From Gigaspora margarita (Eukaryota > Glomeromycota > Glomeromycetes > Diversisporales > Gigasporaceae): DNA of 64,000 nucleotides. The position numbers and the translations under genes were made by a program. A model generated the notes under the pieces. It was given only the letters and a program-made list of their open reading frames with translations, did not search any database and was not told the origin of the DNA. Below, piece after piece: positions 1-12,785 of the stretch. Within the stretch, counting starts at the first letter, position 1. Every line of letters starts with the position of its first letter. Where the stretch lies: the NCBI GenBank assembly GCA_009809945.1, contig WTPW01000708.1, forward strand, positions 42,439 through 106,438. The letters run 5' to 3'.

Positions 1-585
1 CTCAATGAGGCGATTCCAATGAGCCTAAAATCATCAAAATCTACTTACAGGATCCCAAAATCGTTATAGATTTGTATTGCTTTAATTATATAATTTTCGT
101 ATATATTAAAAATTATTATTAAAAAGCTTATAAACTTTAATATTAAATAATTCTTGAACCAGTGATCCNATTTGGATGATTTTACTACCAAAATGCTCGT
201 CTCAATGAGACGATTCTAATGAACCTAAAATCGTTAAATTCTGATCACGGGATCCAGAGATCGTTATAGATTTGTATTGCTTTAATTATATAATTTTCGT
301 ATATATTAAAAATTATTATTAAAAAGCTTATAAACTTTAATATTAAATAATTCTTGAACCAGTGATCCGATTTGGATGATTTTACTACCAAAATGGATCA
401 CTGGTTCAAGAGTTATTTAATATTAAAGTTTATAAGATCTTTAATAATAATTTTTAATATATATGAAAATAATATAATTAAAGCAGTACAAATCTATAAC
501 GATCTTGGGATCCTGTAATTGGATTTTGACGATTTTTTAGGCTCGTTGGAATCACCTCATTGAGGCGAGCATTTTGGTAGTAAAA
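1..585. repeat. 200-bp palindromic cassette: two direct copies then one inverted copy
   Basis: Positions 1-200 and 201-about 395 are near-identical direct copies, each running from a CTCAATGAGR-CGATT motif through an AT-rich core to AACCAGTGATCC and GATTTTACTACCAAAATG. From about 394 the same unit returns in reverse complement to about 585. Related cassettes recur at 28075-28378 and 29265-29567, and looser versions lie inside the 530-bp MITEs at 22918, 37848, 54335 and 62812. There is no coding potential. One unresolved base lies at position 169. Confidence 0.85.
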
Positions 586-760
586 TCATCCAAAACAGAT
601 CACTGGTTCAAGAGTTATTTAATATTAAATTTTAAAAATTTTAAAAATTTTTAAAAAATTTTAATAATTTTAGCCAATCAAAAGTTATCTGCTATTAGGA
701 CCTGATAATTGTCTGACCCTTTCCCCTACTCTAAAAATCAGATGATAAATGGCGCTCCCC
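1..760. mobile_element. Right part of a TIR element (H2 family), cut by the window start
   Basis: The stretch ending at 760 carries AAATCAGATGATAAATGG followed by CGCTCCCC and then TAA. In reverse complement this matches the terminal repeat of the elements at 27937-30033 and 39536-39687 (GRGG-GTGTCATTAATCATCTGATTTTTTA), both flanked by a 3-bp TWA duplication. The palindromic cassettes at 1-585 would be its interior, as in the 27937 copy. The left end is outside the window. A 3-bp duplication with GGG-type ends suggests a PIF/Harbinger-like, non-autonomous element. Confidence 0.55.
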
Positions 761-763
761 TAA

Positions 764-999
764 CCATAATTGGAATATCAAAAACTGAAGCTGAAGAACT
801 GGATGACAAAATCCTCGAGGAGGGATTCACCAACCTGGCCACCGGAGTCGCACCGGAGGAAAAGGACATGTGTTTCAGCAACATGTACCAAGGAGAGAGA
901 GTCCATTCGGTACTTAAAGCCAGGCTGACTAATCCTTCTGAGCTAATTAGTTTGGAAATTTGGGATACTGAGAAAGAACCAATAGGAAGATTGTGGTAG
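764..999 (+). pseudogene. GC-richer coding remnant, unrecognised
   Basis: An open frame continues from the element end at 763 to a TAG at 997-999. It encodes about 78 residues of ordinary-looking acidic protein (motifs ISKTEAEELDDKILEEGF, MCFSNMYQGERVHSVLKARL). Codon use is much richer in G and C (CTCGAGGAGG, ACCGGAGTCGCACCGG) than the rest of the window. The only upstream start is a TTG inside the neighbouring TIR element, so the true N-terminus is missing; it was probably severed by that insertion. It could be ORF1 of a retroelement or a host-gene fragment. I do not recognise the family. Confidence 0.4.
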
Positions 1000-1440
1000 G
1001 TATCAGGATTGGAGTGAACCTTACAAGGGCAGAAGTAGATAACAGTAGGGATTTAATAGTTAGCTCTGATCCCAAGTGTTGATATAGTGCAGATGCATAA
1101 GTTACTGAAGCGTAGGTAATACCTGTGTGGGACAGGAACTGCTCTACCAAGTGTTCCGTGAGGATAAACTAGTCCTAAGGTGTTTCGCGATATATATAGG
1201 ACTGGCCTTGACTAACTTATGTAACAGAGAACTGTACCGGTAATACAAGGAGGACTTGGCAGGAGGCGCAGGGACCAGAGGGTTTAAATAGGCAATGCCG
1301 GTATGCGGGTTGCAGGTATGGCAGCTAGTGTAGGACCTTCGGGTGGCTATTTAAATAGGCAACCAAAAGTTGCAGGTGTAGCTAGTTGTACTTTCATCAA
1401 TGTAACAAATGCCAGGGTGCCCCTGGAGGCGCCCATGGTC
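1000..1440 (+). other. GC-richer non-coding stretch with a diverged ~70-bp direct repeat
   Basis: It continues the composition of the remnant before it, with stops in all frames. The motif TTTAAATAGGCAA followed by GTTGCAGGT and GCAGCTAGT/GTAGCTAGT occurs twice (about 1285-1340 and 1350-1395). The piece GGATTTAATAGTTAGCTCTGA (about 1049-1069) resembles one at 53692-53712. It is probably the untranslated part of the retroelement whose A-rich end lies at about 2315. Confidence 0.4.
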
Positions 1441-2320
1441 TAATTTACTTGAATAAACTAAAAGCTTCTTCCCAGAGCAGAAACTTTGACATAAAAAAAA
1501 AAAATAAAATAAATTTTATTAAAAAAAATGCACAATGAACAAAATGCAAAAACCAACAAATATCATCATACCGACAATACATCAACAATGGTGACTTTAC
1601 TAATACTTGGTGCTGATTCCACATCACAAAGCATGCAATGAACATTGACAAAACCCAAAAACCAATGAATATTGTCACACTGACGATAATATCAACAATA
1701 GTGACTTCACCAAACTTTGCCGATTCCACTCACAAAGAACCTAAAAAACCTAAGAAGAGAAAAGAATAGTTAGTAAATGCCAGAGTATTACAAAAAAAAT
1801 AAAATAAAAAAAGGAAAACTAACTACTAACCAAGAGCCACGTCCTGGTAATTCCCAAACCCAACAAAGCAAGATAAAACAAGCCCCGTATAAAGCAAAAA
1901 TGTCTAAAAAATGAAAAAAGATTATAAAAAATTAAAAAAATATCAAAAACAAATCCATAGTGGAGAAACACACATGACCATTTATAAAAATGAAATGCCA
2001 GAGAAATATATAAGATCACATTCACAAGAGCACTGGAGAAAATCCTACAAAAGAGTTGGAAGGTACACAAGACCACTCCACAGAATCATTCTGCAAAACT
2101 ACTCACTAATCACTAGCAATGCAAAATCAATTTACAAAATCCAGCAACACCAATGACGACAATGACACTAGCGATGACAATGATACCAATAATGACACTA
2201 ACGATAACAAGCACTAGTGACGACAAGACACTAGCAACGACAAGACACCAAGTGATATGGCGAAAAGTGACAAACTAAAAAAAAATTAATAATAAAAAAA
2301 AACAATGATTATCAATATTT
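1441..2320 (+). mobile_element. A-rich tail region of a decayed plus-strand retroelement
   Basis: The strand is strongly A-rich (runs at 1493-1506, 1795-1815 and 2275-2303). It carries a degenerate tract of GACGACAATGACACTAGCGA-like units at 2150-2265 and ends in an A-rich run at about 2275-2303. Long opposite-strand frames here are by-products of the composition. The same ACTAGCGA/GTGTCGTTG-type tract appears in reverse complement at 30960-31055 inside another element. The start of the element is not defined; the 764-1440 patch may belong to it. Confidence 0.4.
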
Positions 2321-2334
2321 GATAATCATTGTTT
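2304..2334. repeat. Perfect short hairpin
   Basis: The arm ACAATGATTATCAA, a 3-base loop and the complementary arm TTGATAATCATTGT sit directly after the A-rich tail. It is 31 bp in total with no mismatch. It may be the end of a small inverted-repeat element; no partner terminus is clear. Confidence 0.6.
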
Positions 2335-3953
2335 ATATAAAGAGGTGTGGAGGTGAACTAATACCTGATTTAGCATCAGTATGCTAGATGGAAAATATAT
2401 CTTCCAAAGAGATGCATCTCTTATGGGAAATGCCTATAATTTTTCTATTTCAAATACTATATTTTGTTTAAATTACTATTATGCTAACTAAATCAACTTT
2501 ATAATTTGCTGACTTATTTCAGGTTCTTTGATTAGTAGATAAATATTATACTTACCAACTTTATCAACTTGAGTTTGAGTCTTAAAAGTGACAATATAAA
2601 AAAAAAAATTAAATCATTATACTTACCAATTGAATCAACTTGATATTTAGAAGTAATCTATTAGCATGAATATAAATAAATTAATAAAATTAAATAGTTT
2701 ATATTAAACTATTTTGAGACATAATAAATGCTCTAAAGCATATAAATTATTAGATCAAGCTTCAATTTTATTTAAAAAAAAAATAGTTTAGCTATGATAA
2801 AAAAAAAAAAAATTGCTCAAGACTATTTTTTTTTATTATAAAATTGTATTAATTGGTTTAAGTTTAATATTAGTGTTTCATAATCCAAATTTGCAAAATT
2901 ATCAAAAAATTATTTCAATTAATTATATATAGAACTTGTGCATGATCTTAGTAACTAGTCAATCATATTAAGAGAAATCTTTAAAAGCATTCTTAATAAG
3001 AAGTAACCCATTAGCTAAGAGTCTCTCAAGTATCTCTCTATATGGTTAACTAATGATCAAAATTATATGCAAGTACTTTGATTAATTTTAAAAGTGTTCT
3101 TAAGTACCTTAATCTCTATCACAAAGGTAAATTTTTATTAATAAAAAATAGTTTAACAAATTAATTGTATTGATTATTTCAATAAATAAAACATGTAACA
3201 TATGTTAGAAAGAAAAATTTTATTAGTAGATGTTTGTTTAGCTGACCAAGGCTATTTATCACATTCCAATTAACAAAAGATAAAGACCCAAATGTCCTTT
3301 TTTTATTATAGAGTTGCATTTATTGTTTGAAGTTTTTTATTAATTTATTAAAAAAAAACAATTGTTCAAGTACTTCACTCTTTCTACATTATTATTGTTA
3401 TTATTATGGATCTTTAAAATCAATGTTAACAAATCATTACTTTATTACTTATGCTAAAAATATTTGCTACAGATAAAAAAGATACTTTTTGTGTTTTGTT
3501 GATTCATAGTAAATTCTGAAAAAAGAAGAATCAAAATTTGGAAGTATTGTAGATTCTTTATTCTTTTGCTAATCCATCATTTTCATTATTTTATTTTATT
3601 TTTTTTTTATTTCTATTTGTAAAAAATAGTAGTAATAATAAAAATATTTGCTCAAGCATCAATTGCAATCAATATTTTAATTAATCATAATACTTGAGCA
3701 CCAACACGATCATAAATTAATCTATTGTAAAAGATACATAAGCATATTCCAATCATATCATTATCTATACTATCATATCAGTCTTTAACAGTATATTACT
3801 GGTTTTTAAAAATAGTCTAATTAATAACACCATAATGGTTAAGCACTATTTCAATCAATAGCTAATTATATTAAGCATGCTGCTTGAGAATATCTTAAGT
3901 AATCTTTACAATAATTTTGCTAAAGATTCTTGTTGTGAAATCCAGATATTAAG
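2335..3953. other. AT-rich stretch without recognisable genes
   Basis: Stops are frequent in all six frames. Long A and T runs and recurring short phrases (GCTCAAG, TTAATTGATT) suggest old repeat debris. I see no supported gene, RNA or intact terminal repeat. Confidence 0.6.
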
Positions 3954-4038
3954 TTTTAGCCAATCAATACTATGATAAAAAAAGGTAGTTTTTGACCTTT
4001 TTTTTATCATGATAATGAACTCACCTGGTTGGCTAAAC
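3954..4038. repeat. Small palindromic MITE-like hairpin
   Basis: Its ends are TTTTAGCCAATCAA and GGTTGGCTAAA, with an inner stem TATGATAAAAAAAGGT paired to ACCTTTTTTTTATCAT. The TAGCCAAT end motif is shared with several other short palindromes in this window (about 28460, 50390). Confidence 0.55.
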
Positions 4039-7000
4039 TATTTTCTAATAATTAAAAATCGAGCTGAAATCACATTGTTATAGCTTTTTTTGCCATCATT
4101 ATTCTACCTTACTCTATTCTTGTGACAAAGCTATGAGCAAACAAGCAATATAGTACAACTAAAAAATTAAAATAGATCTTATATCTTAATTTAAATAACT
4201 GGTATTTCTATTAGATCAATATGAAATAAATTAAAATCTCTTAAATAATTATTAATATTATAATTGAAATTTTGTATGTAGCTTGATTAATAAATTAATT
4301 TTTTTTATTTTAAAAATACATATATATAATTATTGTATTAAAATTTATACAGTAGCATGTGGGTACTGGAAGAAGATCTATTAGCTAGTTTACTATTAAA
4401 TTTGATCGTAAAGATCAACCCTACTTAGATTTCACAAAATAATAATTATTATGACAACTAGCACGTAGTTTGCTTTTATTCTTGTTTAAAATATGGAGGT
4501 ATGACTTAATAAAATTTTACAATAATAGGACAAAAAAAAAATTTAAGCGGCAAATTTACCCGCTTTACGGTTTAAGGGATAATATTGTATATAGCATGAT
4601 AAAAATATATACCACCTAGATAGCTTAATTTATAGTACTTTGATTAAATATTATTAATCAAATATATAAAGTATATAATGACAAATCATCAAATCTGTGA
4701 CTGGTAGTAAATAAAGAAAGCTCTAGTGTTAATGATTGAACTCAACAACTCATAAAATATATCAAACAAATTTATCAACAGTAGAAATAAAAAATAATAT
4801 TTTTTATTATCAATATTTTTTATTAAATAATTTTTTTATATAGTATTTAGATATACGTACTAAACATAATTATTATATAGTTATATAATACATATATACA
4901 GTATATACAGTATATAACCAAATATATTTTACGAAAATAAAACTACGGTTATTGGAACCATACATGTGTATTAGTAATAATAAGAGGATAACTCCGAAAA
5001 AAAAGAATATTTCTTGACACAAAGTGATTAATAATTTATTATTAGGTGTTTCAGGAAATGTACATCAAAAGTATATATAAAAGAAAAACAATGGTTTTAC
5101 ATTAGTGTGCAAAATTCTGTGATGCATAAATAATACGTAACTCTCATATGAGCACTTTTTAAACTATTAAGTTAAAATATTTTTAATACGTAATGAGCAA
5201 AATTTTATACGCAGCATAATTTTGAAAGCAAATTGGGATATTAAGAGAAATGCCTAGAAATCTGCGAGTAGTATCTACATAGAATTTAACTTTTGGCACA
5301 GTTCTACTCATTCGAAAGAACGAAATTCCGTTTTGGCTTTCGGTAAACTACAGACAGATATCGATATAGAAACAAAAAAAATTTTGGTTTCTAATTTTGG
5401 TTTTAAATTATTTTATATCAGAACAGCAGAAGTAGAATGGATTTCTTTTTATTATTATTATTATTATTAATAACTTACTGTATTTCGTTTTTTTATTATG
5501 TTTTTTATATATCGATATTATAAATAATATATATGTATACACAATTTATATATATATATATATATAATATATATACATACCATATATATATACATATAAT
5601 ATATATATATTTATAAAAGAAATATACGTATAACTTAATACGTAACTTATATATCGATATGTATAACGAACCGGTCTTAGTTATCAAAAGGGGCTTAGCC
5701 AAATATTATGATACTATTTTTAGTTCGGAGACCGGAACGATTAAAAGAAATTTCGGGGTTCAAAGTATGGAAGCACATGACGATTCTTTTTTAGTTTAAA
5801 CTTGAATATTTTTGGAGAATTTATTGTTTTTATAAAATTGTATCATATTTTAAGAGACATATCCCGCGCATCTAAAAAAAATTAGTTTTTATTTTTTTTT
5901 CTTTGTTTATTTATGAATTCTTTTATATTAACTTTCCTTTCCAATATTATTTACAAAAAAATCTGGAATCAAAATATTAAAAAATTATGACGCTAAAAAA
6001 TAAGAATGTTGGAAGAACAGGTTATATTTCAAACGATTAAACCATTTTTGATTGTCAAATATAAAGTGGTATATTAATTATTTTTATGATATAGTATATT
6101 TAAAAGAGAAACAGGATTTTTCATAAAAGTAAAAATGGAATAAAGCACATGAACAAAAGACTTTTCATTGTGTGAAATACAAAAAAAAATCTAAGCACGA
6201 TTTTTGAGAGATTATGGAACGATCACCTGTATCTTGTAAATAGATGTCTGAGGCTTACCGATTTCGATAATTGGTTTGTTGAGAAATACAGTATTTTCCT
6301 TTGAGAAATTTAACAAAGTACAATAATATTTTGTCATGTGTGTGAATATTTATGAATATTTATGAATATTTATGAATATTTATGAATATTTATGAATATT
6401 TATGAATATTTGTGAATATTTGTGAATATTTATGAAATTTGGAGTAAAAAATATTTAACGGAAAATCGGAACCGTAAACAATAATATATATAACATAAAA
6501 TCGAAACAAATAATCACAAAGTTTTTTCACAAGGATAGAAAAATCCGTTGTACTATATAAAACACAGTTAAAATTTTAAACAAATCAAAATCAAAAAGAG
6601 GGAGATAAAAGATATATACGTATTAAATCTATTTATTTCGGAAAAACGATCTTTTGTGTGCATCATGAAAGATAAGGTGATACAAACATAAATTTATGAT
6701 AGTATCGCTTACCAAATTTATTATTTGCTTATATCGCGTAACAAAAAGTAATTCTTAGATTTTTTATATATATTTTTACAACATTTTCAGCAAATGTATG
6801 TTTTTAATTTGTAAAAAGGGGAAGACGTTTGAATAGGTACATAGTACCGTTAATGATTGTTATGCAATGATCCTAAAATAATAAGCCAATTCACGTGATT
6901 TCAATGGCAAACATGCATAAATGCATTAATGCTAAATGCTAATGGCTAGACTTTTTTTTACTAGCATATCTCTACAAAATAAAGTTCTTTTTATCAAATA

Positions 7001-10000
7001 TTTTTTACAATTTTTTAGAAACCAAGATTGATCGATCAAAAAAAAAAAAATCTTTTTTCTTTTTTTTTTCTTGAAAATCTATAAAGGCGTTCGCTATGCA
7101 CTTTTCTAAAACGAGTTTTTTAAGACTAGTATCAACTGATTGTACTAGGTCAATATTTTGATCTAAATAATCATTGTATCACGAAAACCAAAGTTTTCCG
7201 TTCCGTATTCGAAAACTTTAAATTTCAAGACGCCGAGGAATAAGTGACTTTATGATGATAAGTAGAGATTTCAGTAATACGATTTATATTAAATGAATAA
7301 TATAATAATAATAATAATCATTATTATTATTATTATTATACGTGTGATAACAAATATAAATGCGTGATAAATTTTAATAACTAATCTGTAATGTACAGTT
7401 TAAAAGAATAGGCAATAAAAATTCTTTTAAAAAAATATAAAATGATAAGTGTATATCGATATACAAGTTATATATATATATAGTTATTCATTTGATTGAA
7501 TTTATATATTTTTCATTTTGATGATGTTTTTAGACTCGGTTTTTCGGTTTTTTATTAGTAATTCATTTCCGGATATATCACAATCTCAATCACTTTAACT
7601 GGGCATGAGATTTTCTTTTGTACATTGGTGACACAACGCATTGATTCATTTCGTAAACTTGGCTAGCATTAAGATAACAATTGGTATCACTATGCAATCA
7701 TGCAATTAAAGTAGAATTTTAATAGTAAAGTTGTGAAACTTTGACCCTTTACTTTCACAAATTTCAATTGGTAGAAATTTTGGTGGTAATAAAAAGTGCT
7801 GTCTTCGGATAAACTAATTTATTATAATTTATTTGTTTTTTTTATATATATATATATTATATATATAAATATATATATATATATATCACAATGTCACAAA
7901 AAAAATTATAATCTCAAAACTTTTTGGTAATTTATGAGAATCGAACTTAGAATTTTGAAAAACCTGTTATGAAATCTTTTTAGCATCTGAACATTACGCA
8001 ATGTTTTGTAATTCTGTTTATTTTCCACTATCTTTTATTTATCATGAATAGTGCACATCTTTATATTTTAATTAAAGTATTGTATTACGATAAACTGATA
8101 TAATAACGTATTAGACAACAGAAAATATAGATTGATATCATTAAGGATATCATTTAAAGTTATAGTGTGTAAAAAAGTGTTATATTATACTAACCTATAT
8201 CTTATTAGTTTTTTTTATAAATAATAGTATAACTTTTATACTTTTTAAATAATAATATAACAAGTTAGATCATTAATCATAAAATCAATTACTATTCGTC
8301 CAAACTTTATATCACCGGTTAAGTAAAGAGCAACAATAATCGGTTTCGACTCCGCATTTAATTATCTTTTCTTGAATGTTTGTGTAATCAAAATTTTATC
8401 TTTGGGGCTATACTTTAAAGAAATCCTAGATCCCCACACGTTCCTTTTAGAGAACGCCAAAATGTTTAAAGTTTTCAACTATCCGAATACAATATATATG
8501 CTCGGATACGAGACCAAGTTATATGGCCAGTTTAAAATTCCCTTTAAAGTTTTGGATTTTTTAAGTGTGCGTATGTAAGTACTTTTTTGGTGTGTGGCCA
8601 ATTTACTAAATAAAGAAATGCACGTGTCATTATCGTATATTTGTTTCATTGGATATTATTTTAAAGTTTCGTTTTCATCGTATATTTGTTTGTACGATAT
8701 AACGATTGTTACCAGTTTATTTGTGAAACAATAATTTTTATAAAGTAATACAATATACGTAATACAATAATAGATAATGATAAGGTAAAACAATATTTAT
8801 ATACCTGGTTCGATCGTGTAAATCTTTTTGTTTTCGTTAAAGTTTTTTTTGTTAATCTTTATTGGAAATAAATTAATTTATTAAAAATTTCTTCATTACT
8901 GCATTGTTCTTTTTCTTTTGTAGTCATGTGGATAAGAATTGGTAACTTTTTAACTTATAGACGAGGGGTAATGAAACTATCCCGTTTTTTTTTTTTTTTT
9001 ATATATATATCTTTTAATTGTTTCTTAATTGTTTCTATACATATTTGTTGTTTAAAAATCACATATGCATACCTTTATTATTAATATAATAATATAATGA
9101 TACGTAATAAACTTTAATTTTTTTAAATCACTAAAAAAATTCGTGTTATATAAAAAAAATCGTAAGTTACTTACTACCGTTACCGGTATATATCACCAGA
9201 TACAAATACACGAATTTTATCATTATGGTAAAATACGTACGTACAGTGCATGTACGTACGTACGTACATGTACGTATACATATTGATATGTACAGTTTAC
9301 TGTATGTAATGTACATATAGTACTTTACGCGAAGCTGTCTTTTCTTTCTATTTTCTTTCTTCAGCCCAAAAACAAATTATGATATCATACATATCGTGAC
9401 ATACATTAATCAAGTTTTTTAACCTGTTTATATCCTTCTTCATCTTACAATCTTATTTGGTATTTTTACTTTTCACCGTTTTACCGTTGTTGGTATTAAA
9501 TCTAAATGTTGGTATAAATGTATATATATGCGAAATTCTGAATAAAAATGTTCGTTTTTCTGCGTATTAATGCAATTATTGCATTTCTTTTGTGCGCTTT
9601 TCTTCTATAATTATTAACCTCCGATAATATTGGGAAATAGATTTGACAGGTAAAATGCACCACATGTATAAAGTTCAACATCATTGTATTAAAAATTGAC
9701 AGGTGAACAAACAGCGAGGTAGGCGTATGAAAAAGAACAATGGGTTGGTTTTTTTTTTTTTTTCGTTGATTTTTGGATTATTATTTTTATTTTTTTCCTT
9801 TTTATATATTATTTACATTTTAAAATTTCCAAATGAATGATTAAAAATTTTTTTTTCCTCCAATTCATCCAATCGAACCAATCCAAATCAATTCAATCAA
9901 TCCAATCAATTCAATCAATCCAATACAATCTTTTCACCTTCATTTTCTTGGGGGGACCCATACCTTTTTCCAAAGATCTTGCTTTAATGTTTTTCTATCA

Positions 10001-11540
10001 TTCTCCTATCATGGTTATATAAAAGCATGCGCTCTTCATTGTAAAGAAATCAAGATGTAAAAAAAATTCGTATTTGATATAGGTAAAAAGAATCAGAGTT
10101 TACGCCTTTTTTTTAAATATATTTAGAAAGTAATTGTTATCGTTGCGTGTTAATATAATTTGATCCTAGAGAGTATCGATATTTAAATTTTTTGATTTTC
10201 TATATGTATGTATTCTGCAAGTTATGTCGCGAAATGTGTGTGAACTTTGACTAATTTGACTAATTTTGAAAATATTTTGAGGTCGGAAGTAGAAAAAATG
10301 CGTTGGTCGGAAAAGTTTATTTATATTAGCATTTACGCACGCACTGCGCATTTACGCATAATAAAGTTTATCACAAATCATCACAAAATCACCTTATTAT
10401 AATCACAATAATCACAATTGTGTTTCGGAGAACAGCGGCAACACAGAAATGATTAGTTGAACAAAATGCAAAGCATAGGCCCCAAAAAATAATTTATTAC
10501 TATATATCAAAAGAATGATTCTTTGAAGGAATGACAAAGTTCAATTTTTGGTATAGCGATAGAAGATACATTATCGTTAACGTTAACGTTAACTAACGTT
10601 AATACAATAATACAATAATACAATAATACAATAATACAATAATACAAATAATGATTAATTCTATTGATTACTTATTTATGTAATAAATACTGTATAATCA
10701 TAAATAAAATATTATAAATAAAATATTATAAATAAAATATAATATTATAAAATAAAATATTATTATAATAAATAAATAAATAAATATATATATATACACT
10801 AGCAGATATTTAGCATGGTGTTTATACATCATTCTTTTATATACATCATTCTTTCAACAAAACAAAATGAACGGATAATGGACAATTTTTTTAATATAAC
10901 TAAATTTAGATTGACTCGGTTTGACACTTAAAGTAAGTAAAAAGTGAAGACATTCTTTTGGGTAAAACGATACAAAAAAGAACAATCAAAAAAAAACGAT
11001 TTAAAATTTTTCAAAGGCACGAACAATAGTTGTTCGGCTGTACTGAATCGGTTGCATGCGAAAATGGTACGAGAAGTGAACAGGATTTCAAAAAAAATAA
11101 AATAAAATAAAATTATTATTATATGATATCTTTTATAACCTTTGTTTATTCGCGTGTTTATAAAATGCTCAGTGTATCATTAAAAAATAATAGAAGTTGT
11201 GTTTAATCACATAATTGCCGTTATGCGTCAAAAGATGTTGCATTTATAATGTGTTTAATGTGTTACTTGTATAAATTTTTTGAAATCGGGAGTTCATGTT
11301 TATCATTATTATCATTAATGTAACATTTTTACCCCAATGTTGATTGTATTCCAACTTTTTTTAACGTATCATTTTTTACATTCATTTTTTTGGTTGGGGG
11401 AGAAATAATAACATATAATGGGATATTGATACGAATTTATCACAAAAAAACATGTTTCAATATAAATTATCACATATACATATTCAAATTACAATAAATA
11501 AAATTAAATAAAATTAAATAAAATTGTTTTTTTTTTTACA
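4039..11540. other. TE-poor AT-rich island upstream of the F-box gene
   Basis: About 7.5 kb shows no recognised transposon terminus and no supported gene. Short open frames (for example 8372-8578, 9837-10022) have no good start context or protein-like composition. Simple repeats include TTA/TA runs at 5448-5625, a 10-bp tandem at 6341-6433, GTAC-rich palindromic repeats at 9234-9285, CAATC-type repeats at 9865-9930, GTTAAC units at 10573-10598 and an 8-bp ACAATAAT tandem at 10602-10650. The 3' portion should hold the F-box promoter, but no specific site can be named. Confidence 0.55.
6341..6433. repeat. 10-bp tandem repeat (TATGAATATT)
   Basis: About nine consecutive units of TATGAATATT or TGTGAATATT run with no length change, then decay into TATGAAATTT. 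It is a minisatellite-like array of low complexity in a TE-poor interval. Confidence 0.9.
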
Positions 11541-11561
11541 ATAATGATTTACTTTTTTCAC

Positions 11562-11598
<37 letters not shown>

Positions 11599-11600
11599 AT

Positions 11601-12785
11601 ATGCAACTTCAACTTCATGCTATAGAAACGACTTTTCCTCTGATAAAACTTCCTTTTGACTTGATTGCAAATATTTTATCGTTTTTGATAAAACATCAAG
11701 ATTCAAAAGTCCATGGTTCTAATCTTATATTTGTCAATCATTTATTTGCTAAAGCAGCAATACCTTATATTTGGTCGCATTTATATCTTAAAGAACCAAC
11801 ACAACGTAATATATTCAACATATTACAAACTTCACCTACAAAACTCATGTTTAATTATAGAATGATGGTAAAAACTGTTACCATTTGTCCTATTTCTATA
11901 TCTAACATGAAATCTGGTGGTTTATTAACTTCATTAGAATTGGTTCAAAATATTCTTCCAAATATAACAAGTTTAAATATTGAAGATAGATTATCTTTTT
12001 GTCATGTTTGTCATGTTGGCAAAGAAGCGACCACTGAACAAGTAGCTGATTTAATTTGTAATAAGAAAGATTTAGACAAATTGATGATAGATTCGGATCA
12101 TTCTATTTTCAATGATGATTTACTTGAAATTATTACAAAGAAATCTCATTTAAAACATTTGTCGATAAATGGTTCTAATTTTACCGATGATGGAATATTA
12201 AATTATGTTATACCTAATCTTAAAAATGATTTAGTGGAATTTTCTATTGGTTTTGATGGAATAAGTCCTGTAGAATTAACCGGTAAATCTGTTCTTGCAA
12301 TTCTTGAACATTGTCCAAATATAAGAAGAATGTCATTAGAAGGTGTAAATCTTAATGATTCAGATTTTGATATTGAAAATTTACCTTCAAGTCAACTTGA
12401 ACATCTTCGGTTGGGTAAAACTTGTCATCAAAATTTTACAACTAAAGGTCTCTTATCATTATTATCAATTTGTAATAAAACTTTGATTTCGCTAGTTTTA
12501 GACTTGGATCATTTATCACAATCAGCACTTCAAAATATTATTATTCCTTTATTTCAACGTCAAAATTTACAAGAATTACATTTAGTTTCTGAATCATGGG
12601 CTGAATGGATTGCTTATTATCCTAGACCTAGATCTGAACAAGAGGTTAAAGCAAAAGAAGCAATGTGGCGTTGGAAATTAAAAGCCTATTGGGGATTATC
12701 TGCCGACTTAATGAATTTAGTGGGTAAAAAGATTTCCACCCTAAAAGTTTTTAGCATTTTGGGCGAAAATCATTTAAGATCTTAA
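11601..12785 (+). CDS. F-box/leucine-rich-repeat protein
   Basis: This is the only intact gene-like frame in the window. An F-box protein normally bridges the SKP1-cullin ubiquitin ligase to a substrate chosen by its repeat domain. I start it at the ATG before QLQLHAIETT (394 residues), because the in-frame ATGs at 11544 and 11589 lie in or before a TA-microsatellite that would encode a meaningless YIYIYIY run. Residues about 12-60 fit an F-box (FPLIKLPFDLIANILSFL, later FVNHLFAKAAIPYIWSHLYL). The rest holds diverged LRR-like units (LDKLMIDSD, LKHLSINGSNF, IRRMSLEGVNL, LEHLRLG, LQELHLVSESW). There is no intron, frameshift or stop, and the TAA is followed at once by a long A-run. Large F-box families are known in Rhizophagus-type fungi. 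The family call is firm; the substrate is unknown. Confidence 0.85.
   Translation: MQLQLHAIETTFPLIKLPFDLIANILSFLIKHQDSKVHGSNLIFVNHLFAKAAIPYIWSHLYLKEPTQRNIFNILQTSPTKLMFNYRMMVKTVTICPISISNMKSGGLLTSLELVQNILPNITSLNIEDRLSFCHVCHVGKEATTEQVADLICNKKDLDKLMIDSDHSIFNDDLLEIITKKSHLKHLSINGSNFTDDGILNYVIPNLKNDLVEFSIGFDGISPVELTGKSVLAILEHCPNIRRMSLEGVNLNDSDFDIENLPSSQLEHLRLGKTCHQNFTTKGLLSLLSICNKTLISLVLDLDHLSQSALQNIIIPLFQRQNLQELHLVSESWAEWIAYYPRPRSEQEVKAKEAMWRWKLKAYWGLSADLMNLVGKKISTLKVFSILGENHLRS

Noticed and set aside
709..763. N-terminal extension of the GC-rich open frame from a TTG
   Set aside because: This part is the inverted terminus of a TIR element and TTG is an unlikely eukaryotic start, so it was not included in the coding remnant.
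5505..5702. Minus-strand frame over the TA microsatellite
   Set aside because: It is an I/Y-rich translation of a simple repeat with no protein character.
7925..8000. tRNA-like B-box (AGTTCGATTCTC on the minus strand) with a partly pairing acceptor
   Set aside because: The D arm and anticodon arm do not fold and the T stem does not pair; not a tRNA gene on this evidence.
11544..11600. Upstream in-frame ATG of the F-box gene
   Set aside because: It would add a YIYIYIY run translated from a TA microsatellite; the later ATG gives a more natural N-terminus.
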